Source: Aselliscus stoliczkanus
Taxonomy: Eukaryota; Chordata; Mammalia; Chiroptera; Hipposideridae
DNA: 64,000 bases
Reading direction: 5' to 3'
Assembly (NCBI GenBank): GCA_033961575.1
Contig: CM066732.1
Coordinates: forward strand, 108,936,687-109,000,686
The notes below the pieces were generated by a model. The model searched no databases. It was given only the letters and a program-made list of their open reading frames with translations, and was not told where the DNA came from. This document shows positions 49,501 through 59,300 of the stretch, piece by piece (the first letter of the stretch is position 1; the number at the start of each line of letters is the position of its first letter). A program made the translations under genes and the position numbers.

Positions 49501-52500
49501 TCTCAAGCATAAATCATTCTATAAATGTCATTTTAAAATAAACAGAAAACAATGACAGCTAATATTTACTGACACTTTACTAAAAACCAGGCCCTGTGCT
49601 AAACACTTTAGATATATTAGTTTATTTCATCCTCACAATCCATGAATTAGATACAATCATCTCTTATCTACAGGCAGGAAATCTGAGGACTGAAAAAAAT
49701 TAAAAAATAATTTGTATTGTGAACAACTCCATACAATCATTATAGAGGTTTAAATTATGTCTAGTTTTCTGATCTGGATCTGACATATTTAATCTTGATT
49801 GCTTTTAGTATGATGTGAAGACTGTTGGAATTTCTTATTGAAATAGTGATTTCCCCTAGTATTTTATAAGAAAGGCAAAGTATGATGTTGTCATGCAGCA
49901 TTCTTTCCAGCTTTCATTTTAGTAAAACAATGAGGGATACTTTATTTTCCTTTAAGAAACTCTAAATAAAGGATTGAAAGAAATTAACTCAAGCTGAACT
50001 CAAACTCTTAACTTCCTAAATTCATGTAAAATTCTATGAGGAGGTCTTTGTTGATCATTAGATTGATCTATTGATTATTAACTATTCAGCTCAATTATTA
50101 CCTTCGCTTATAATTAGCTACTGGATAGTTTTGTAGATGGAAACTGACTTGGCCTGAATGTAAGTGACAGTATTATAAATGGAGTAATTTAGAAAGATGA
50201 TTTATGGGAAGTAGGTACAGGGGAAAACCTAATATTTTACCTAATTTCTGCACATTTTTGTGTCCCTTTAAATATTAAATATGTTCACCACAACACTGGA
50301 ATTAAGTGTTTAGCAATCACTGAACATCTGGTGTCTGGCGCTGGCTGACTCCACCAAGTGTCCAGGGCACTAGGAAATCAGACACACTAACTCCTCAACA
50401 TGTCCCATCTGTCATAACTTAGGTTCTTAGGGCCGGGTTTTCTGGGGTTTTTTCCATCTCTATAATGCTTTTCACTTCCAGAGGACACTTTTAAGGATAT
50501 GCACTGAATTAGTTAGTATCACATCTACAGCTCTGGCGTTTAAACGCCTGTTAAAAGTAGACCTGCCTGAAATGACAAAAATAAAAAACAAAAAACGAAA
50601 ACTGCATTTGCTATTAAGAGGCAACAGTGAAACCTAATCTCCCATTTTACATTCCAGCCAAATATGTATTGAGGTTTTTGAAAATGCTGGTCCTTAATAT
50701 CAGGCATGGGAAATGATTCTGAGAATTGAACGATCCTAGTATTTGTTGATTATCTGCCAATATCAAGCAACACACTACTCACAAGGGTCCCCCAGCTGGG
50801 GTTCCTCCAAGTCCTTTTTGTACTTTGGTTCCCACACCTCTACAATTTCATTTTCTCCAAAGAGAAAAGGAAGATAAACCTACATTTTCCCAGCTGTGAA
50901 TATTAACAATTGTGAATTAAGATGTAGAATTAACTTTTTCTTAAATATCGTTATCTTTGCATGAATTAGCTTTTCATTTAAATTTAAATACCTTTCATTA
51001 ACAATATTGCCCCTTAATGCCAGACATATTTGAAAACCATGAGCAAAAGAATTTTAGTTCTAGCCTTAAAATTAAAGGCGAGAAAGCATCTTGAAAATCA
51101 GGAAAGTTTTAAGTAAAATGGTGCAGAATTATTCTTCTCTTCCTCCACACTCCCTACACACCACACTAGATTAGCTACAAATTCACAGACTGTCACCTGG
51201 GTTAGATTGAATCACACAGGTTCTCTAGGTCTGGCACAGTACTTGACATTTAATAAATGCTCAATAAATGTTTGTGGAATTGACTTAAAATAGCTTGGGT
51301 TTAAAACTTTAAGTCCTATATTAGAGAGTGTCAGATGGAAGCAGAATGTGTCAAATGAGATTTAAAGAGCCTAAAGATGCAAATTTAAAGTATATTTTGA
51401 AAAAGGGTAAAAAATTTGAGTTAGAATAGTGTCTATGACCTTTCAGAATTAGATACTTTAGACCATGGTTTGAACACAAGAAGTTCCACTGAGAGATTAT
51501 CCTTCCTAAGTACCCCTTCTGATATGTCATTCCTGATTTTTAATGGCTCCCTCTCCTGTGGCATGGTGGAAAGCCCTTAGCTGGAGAGGCAATGAAGCAC
51601 TGTGATTGAGTACAGGCTATGGGTATGATCCTCAGACCTACAACTGACTAACATGTGACCCTGAGCAGGTAATTTAACCTCTCCCAGCCAAACTCTGCTC
51701 ACCTGTGTAGATGTAGTGAGATGATAATATGTAATGCACTTAGTAGGTACCTGGCACACAGCAAGTGCTCAATCAATGTTGACTATAAATAATCATAATT
51801 TAAAGACTTAAATGGACATTTAACAGCTTTGAGATGTAATTCACCTACCTTAAAAGCCACTTTTGAAGTGTACAATTCAATGGTTTTTAGTATATTCAGA
51901 GAGTTGTGCAACCATCACAATGATTACTGCTACCTAATTCTTGAACATTTCAAGAATCCAAAAAGAAACTCCATATCCATTAGCAGTCATTCTCCCATTC
52001 TTCCCTCTTTCCAGCCTTGGGAAACCACTAATCTACTTTCTGTCTGTAGATTTACTTATTTTGGACATTTCATACAAATAGGCTGATACAACATGTGGTC
52101 TTTCATGACTGTTTTTTTTTTCTTTTAACATAACATTTTCAAGGTTCATCCATGTTGCAGCATGTATCAGTACTTCATTCCATTTTTATGGCTGAATAAT
52201 ATCCCATTATTTGGATATAGATATACCCCAATCCGTCTACCAACTATCATTTGATGGACATCTATATTGTTTCCATTTTTTGGCAATTAGGAATAACATT
52301 TCTTACAAGTTTCTGTGTGGTGTTAAGATTTTGTCAAATGCTTTTTGTGTGTGGATGGACATGATTACGTGGTTTTGTCCTTTATTTTGACAATATGGAG
52401 TATTAAACTGACTGATTTTTGGATGTTAAACCAACCTTGCATTCCTGGGATAAATCCGACTTGGTCATAGTGTATAATCCTTTTCATATGTCACTGAATT

Positions 52501-53269
52501 CTGTCTGCTAGTATTTTTTTGTGTCTATAATTTATAAAGGATATTGGTGTATAGTTTTCATGTGATGTCTTTCTCTGGAAGGTCTTCCATACTTTGACCT
52601 CAATTTTTTAACCAAGAATTCTTTTCAAAGGCTTGATTTGCAGAATCTTACTTTCAAGTTCATCTGCCTCCCAACCTTTCTCCCCAAACCCTTCCCAATC
52701 CCCACTCTATTCCACTAAGACTTTCTATACTCTCTACCCTCTGGTTGTTTATTAATACCATGCCTTTTCCCCAATTCACTCCACTTATCCATATCCTACA
52801 AGACCTATATCAAACCCCCGTTCACTTTAAGCCTTGACAGACCATCCAACCCCCAGAGATCTCTCCCTTCTTGGGATGATGATGTCATATTACAAGCTAA
52901 CATTTGCTTACTGCATATAATTTACAAAACTCATATTGCATTTAATTTTTACAATCCTGAGAAACATATGTGCTTACCATTATTAAGCCAATTTCATACA
53001 GAATTCAGTGATTGGTCCATAATTGTATAGCTATAAAGTAAAAGACAGTAAACCCTAAGCTTTTGGTGGCCTTTTAAAGAAGGAAAGTGCTCCTTTTGAT
53101 ACGTTACCTTCTAGCTCTGAGATTAAGCATTTATTTTTCAAATTCAATCTTTCCTCCTTTTATAATGCTAACAAACATTTATAATGCATGTTGACTACAC
53201 ATCAGATACTACTTGAGGTAGTGAGAATGCCTATGGATAAATTCAAAAGAGATTGCTACTCCCCCCACC

Positions 53270-53328
<59 letters not shown>

Positions 53329-56300
53329 ACTGACATCTTCTGAAACTAAAGCTAAAAAAAAAAAATCAACACTAAACTGATAAGCAAATCAGTTCACCCA
53401 AAAAGATTAAAAATGAGTTATTTATTGGACTAAAGTACTTTTTAAATATTATATACCAAATAAACCAAGGACTTTTCTGAATCCCGATGTCTTTTGAGTT
53501 GTATTCTTAAGACTTTAATTATATCAGCTGAAGTAAATAAATTTGTAACCTTGTTGATTGTATTATATTCAGTATGAGTCAATGATGAAATATGAGTATA
53601 AGTAGTCTGCCTGAAACCTAGAGAAAGAAACCAAAGAACAATATCAAAAGTAATAAAATGATGCACTAGGGCAGAGGTCGGCAAACTGTGGCTCGTGAGC
53701 CACATGCGGCTTTTTGGGTATGCACATGTGGCTCTGAAGTAAAACTGAAAATGAAAATAAAACTATCATAGTTTCATTTAAAAATATTTTAAAGGATATT
53801 ATTCAGATAATGGTGATTTCATTTGCTTTATAGCTCTCAAATAATTTTAAAATTGTTGTGAGGGACAGGATTGGTTCTTCCGTCTCAAAAGTTTGCTGAC
53901 CCCTGCCCTAGGTGCTTCTGCCTCTGGTATAATGGAGCAACTGACACTGGATTTACCCTGTCACTGCAAACAACTTGAAAAGTACATGAAATTTTTTTCT
54001 TCAAGCTAGACATCAGGTAGTTTGGGACTATGATCCTAGATATAAGAGGAACAAATAAGAGAAGACCTTCCTGTCAAAAGACCTAGACTGAAGCATGGGA
54101 TGGAGAGACGAAGTAGAACAAAGTGGTATCACTGAATTGATGGACTAGGTCAGGGTTTCAAGAGGCTAGGGTCGCTAAAATGTGAAGGGCTTAGTACCAG
54201 AGGGAGAGAATGAGGTCCAGAAATGAGCCTGGGGGTCCCCTTGAGCCTTTGGCTGAATGCTAAGCTGGGAATAAATGGAGCAAGGCTCTATGAGACTAAA
54301 GAAAAAAGATGGGGCAATCTGCATGCTGAATAATTCCCAGAGCTCACATAGGCTTGGGTGACAGACAATCTGGGCTCTGACCAGCCCAAGTGGAAAAGAC
54401 CTTGTTGAACACTAGGAGCATTCAGTAGAAGCTCCAGAAGATTCTTAATTTAGCAATCTTACTCAATTTTAGTGTCTCGGTAAAAGATAAGCTAGTACTA
54501 ACAAAGCTTCAAATTAAGTGTCAAAAAGGTCAAGTTGTACTGTAAGTGACTTAACCACCTGTCAGAAAAAAAAGCCCAGCATTCTTTGAAGAGTAACAAG
54601 AAAATCCACATATTCAATAATGTAATGGTAACAATGTTCAGCATCCTTTCAAAAAGTAGCAGACATGAAAATATGTGTGTGTGTTGTGTATTTCAAGAAA
54701 ATAATGGTCAAAGTTTTCCAAATTTGATGAAAACTATAAACTCATAGATCCAACTATAAACTCATAGGTTCATGAATTTTCAATGAAACTCAGGACAAAA
54801 AACAACAACAACAACAAAAAACAACAACAGAAAACTACACAGAAACACATCATAATCAAATTGCTGAAAACCAGTAAAAAGAGAATGAATATCTTAAAAG
54901 CAACCAGAGGAGAAATATTATGTACAGTAAAACAAAGGTAAGAATGACTAACTTCTCATTAGAAATAGTGCAAGTAAGAAAAATAAAACCAACCAGAATG
55001 ACATATTTAAAACCTTGAAAGTAAAATAAAAGGAAAACTGTCAAATCAGAATTCTATATTCAGAAAAAACATTCATTAATAGAATGAAAATGAGATAAAG
55101 ACATTTTCAGACAAACACAAGTGAAGGAATTCATCACTAACAGACCTGCGTATAAGAAATGTTAAAGATCTTTACACAGAAAGAAAGCAATATCAGAAAA
55201 AGAAACTTGGGTCTATGTGAAAAAAAGAAAAGAACCACAAATGGGAAGTGTGTAAGTATATATAAATTAATTTTGTTTTCTCATTTAAAAAAAATGAGAA
55301 ATCTGATTGAACAAAAAGAGTAGCAATGCACTGTGGGGCATGTAACATATGTAGTAGTAAATTACAGGACAAAAATAGCCTAAAGGATGGGATGACAAGT
55401 GGAAGAATTCTGTTGTACAGTTATATTACATATAAAATAACATAATATTACTTAATGGTAGACTGTGATTAAGATGTATATTATAATTATTAAAGCAACC
55501 ACTTTAAAAAGAGGTATGTCTAATAATCCAAAACAAAATAGAAAATGGAATAGTCAATACATTCATAAAAAGGCAGAAAAATAGAGGAAAACAGGAACAA
55601 AATGCCAGATGTGCAAGTAGAAAACAAAAATCAAGATGGGAGATTTAAACACAGCCATATCAATAATTCATTAAATATGGAACAAAACCAAAAAAAAAGG
55701 ATACAGCTGAGTACATATTACATTATTTATTATATTATTCCATTTATATGAAATTCTAGAATAGATAAAACAAATAAAAAGTATCAGCGGTTGTCTGGGA
55801 ATGAAAAAGTTCTATATCTTGATTTGGGTGATGGTTACATGAGTGTATACATTTGATACTGAAGTGGGTGCATTAAACTGTACTTTGATAAAATCTTTTT
55901 AAAAGTAAAAAAAACGTCTCAAACAGCAAAACAGAGATTTGAATGCAAGCAGCCTGGAAAACAAGCATTACTGTTGTTACTGTTCACTATGCCACTTCTT
56001 GTCTGGCTTAAAAATGCTCAGTTTTTAGACTGAAATATCCTTCAAAGAAAAAGTTAAATGCCTAGAAATTAATTTCTCAAGAAATACCTAATATCTATAT
56101 GATGAGAGATGAACATGACAGGACAAATATGAGATTTATACTATGTTCCTAGATGAGAAGTCAATCTTGTAAAGACAGCACTTCCCCTCCATTTAATATA
56201 GACAGGTAACGTAACACCAATCAAAATTCAAATGAGAGTTTTGGGAAGAAGGAAAGGTGCTTAGAAAATCTATTTGAAATCTGACCTGTAGAATAGGCAA

Positions 56301-59300
56301 GAATAGCCAAAAGGTTTTGAAAAACTAAATAACAGGGTATCTTGCCTACCATATTGCAACACATCTTTGAAATCCTAGTAATTAAAGCGATCTAGCACTA
56401 GTGAAAGAAGACAAATAAAAATTTGAATCCCAAAACAGAAACATGTATATATGGAAATTTACCACATAATGTTAATGTTACATTCAAATGAGCTACAAAG
56501 GGATTGTTTAATAAATGGTGTGGAAGTAACTGAACACTCACTTATAAAAAAATAAACTTAGGCCTCACCTTTCATTATACATGAAAATAAATTCCAACCA
56601 GATTAAAGATTTAAACAAAAACAAAACCCTGAAGGTATTGAAAGAAAATGTTAAGGGCCACCATTTGTATAATCTTGAAGGGGTTTCTTTAAAGATGACA
56701 GAAAGCCCAAAAGCCATTAAGAAAAAACACGGAAAGATATGACTACACACAAGTTTAAAATTGTGCATGGCAAAGAACTCTATTTTTAAAAATTAAAAAA
56801 AACAAACAAACTGGGAATATTTGCAAATCCTACAAAAACAGCAGATTAACAAACTTAATAAATAAAGAGAACTTACTCGTAAAAATGAAACCATCACTCT
56901 AATGCATTCTTGGTGATAAAGCAAGTTAAATATAAATATCCTTTTGTATTGCGATTCCACTTCTAAAACATATCTAACATAATACAACACACACACATAC
57001 ACACACACACGCACACATATATTTGTCTTGGATCTCCAAGGATTTTTATTTCAATAGTCTATGTAATAGGGACAAAGAGCAAAAAAAAAATCTGGTGTAC
57101 ATTAATGAGAATTAATTAAACTATGGTACATTGATGCAAGAGTATTCTACTCAGCTATTTTTTAAAATTGAAGGACTGACATACAATGTGTAATGTCTCA
57201 CTTTACATATTATGATCTCATTTTTATTAAAAAATATTATACAGTCGAAGTCTCTTAACTGACTCAACCAGGACCACTGGTTAGTTAAAGAAGAAAAGGC
57301 TAAGGCAGGGAAAGATACTTTAAGCACCTCATTTTAGTTTAAAAAATATGTACATTCCAGTCTTTGGATATAAGACCAAGGACTTTTCTTTAATTATGGG
57401 TCCACCTGTCCTTTCTGACTAAACCATACTCTTAAAATATCCTTTAAGATTTCTGGTTTCAGGTTTTTTTAAACTTTTGCAAAGCAATCCAGGTGTACAC
57501 TACCTAGGATTTATATTTTTGCCCCAATCTTTTACAATTGTCATAACCACTCCTTGTTGACTGAGGTTTTTCTTAGCATCTAGCCTTTGCAAATCTTTTC
57601 AAAGCATTAGACTTAGTTTAAATAGCAACAATAATTCTCTTTTATACCCACATTTTGGTTTATAGATTTCATTAAAATTTCAAAACTACTGTAAAAAGTA
57701 CAACTAGAATGTTTGGAAACAAACTGGATTAACTCTTAACTAACATAAAACAATAATCTGTAAATTAACATTCAGGTGTATTCATCAATCTCAGGAAATT
57801 TTAAAACATGAGTCAGTTTAACCACATGTCATTATCTGCGTCAGCTCATACAACCAAGTCCCTCGACCCGTGCTGTCCTGTGGGAGCCACACATGGCGAT
57901 AGAGCACCTGACAAGCTCCTAGGCTGAGGGGAGATGTGCTGTAAATGTATAACACATACCAGAGTTCTTAGACTTCACACTGAGGAGAGAATGCAAAATA
58001 CTATGATAATGAATTTTAGATTGATCATAAATTGAAATATTTTAGAAATACCAGACTAAATAAATTATATTATTAATATTAACTCTCTTTCTTAAAAAAA
58101 ATTTAATGTAGCTAATAGCAAATTTTAAATTACAAATGTTTGCTCTCGCTGTATTTCTATTAGGTAGCACTGTTCTAGGCTTGCAAACATCCTTTGTTCA
58201 ATGGCGATATCATCTGTGAAGCTCTGCTTGATAAAGTGAATCAGACTGTCTTTTTTTTTATCATCTCTGTTACCTGAATCCAAGACATTTTGGAGTGACA
58301 ATTTATTAGAGATCTCTCTCAGCAGACTTGTGAGTTTTTATCAGGGATCTATAAACTATGGCCATGAGCTAAATTTGTCCTATTTTAATATGCCCTGCAA
58401 GCTAAGAACAGCATTAGAGGTTTTAAATGGTTGGGGGGAAAAAAAAAATCAAAAGAAGATTAGTATTTTGTGATGTGTAAAAATTATATGAAATTCTAAT
58501 TTCATTATCCATAAATAAAGTGTTCTGGGCCTGTAGCCATGCTCAGCTTATACATTACCTGTGGCTACTTCATGCTATAAGTGCATAGGTGAGTGGCCAC
58601 CAGACACTGTATTGCCTGCAGAGTCTACACTGTTTACTACCTGGCCTTTTATAAAAAAAAAGTTTGCTGACCCCTGCTCTGTATCATCCCTCATGACTCA
58701 TGGGTGTAGTAACTTGCCAGTTGCATTTACAGGACCTGGTAAAATAATGAGACAGGAAAGCTGTGTTTCCATTTTAACCTCTACCAGAGATTAATTTAGA
58801 TTTTCAGCTTCTTAACTTGCTTTTGCTATTATTGTTCTTGACTCAGGAAGTATTCAGAACCCCAGCCAAGGGGACAGTCTCTTCTGGAACAGTTTTTTGC
58901 TTGTTTGTTTTTGCTTCTATTATGTGTTCCTTTTATTTCGAAAGGTAATTGGGTTTTGTTTGTTTTTCTGGGATAGGTTTTCACACAGATGGCACCACAA
59001 AAAAGCGCAGAGGTCTGTGGCATCAAATGGTGAATGTGCGCTCTTGTTGGACTCTTGTTGGTGTTCCAGCAATGATACCAAGGCCGCCCTTTGAGGGCTT
59101 GGATAACATTTTTGGTGTTCTTTTACGCCCTCTACTCATTTGCAGAACTGTTCTTCAACCCGTGGTTTCCCAGGTACCTACCTCGGTAGACCCTGTGAAT
59201 GCAATCTTGTCTATGCCAACATGAGAAGCTATTGCTGCCCCAGCCGTTGGCCCGTATCCTGGCAAAATATTGATGACTCCTGGTGGAAAGCCAGCCTAAC

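Larger units (their letters stand above)
38345..59181 (-). other. ALDH1A2: ALDH1A2 intron 7 (20.8 kb)
   Basis: Carries mainly old elements: MIR, L2, four groups of L1 fragments, three hAT-type elements and three microsatellites. No young AATAAAATCTT-type SINE was found in it, unlike the rest of the window. Segments 40290-42210, 44470-46280 and 47000-48660 contain nothing I recognise. Confidence 0.85.
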
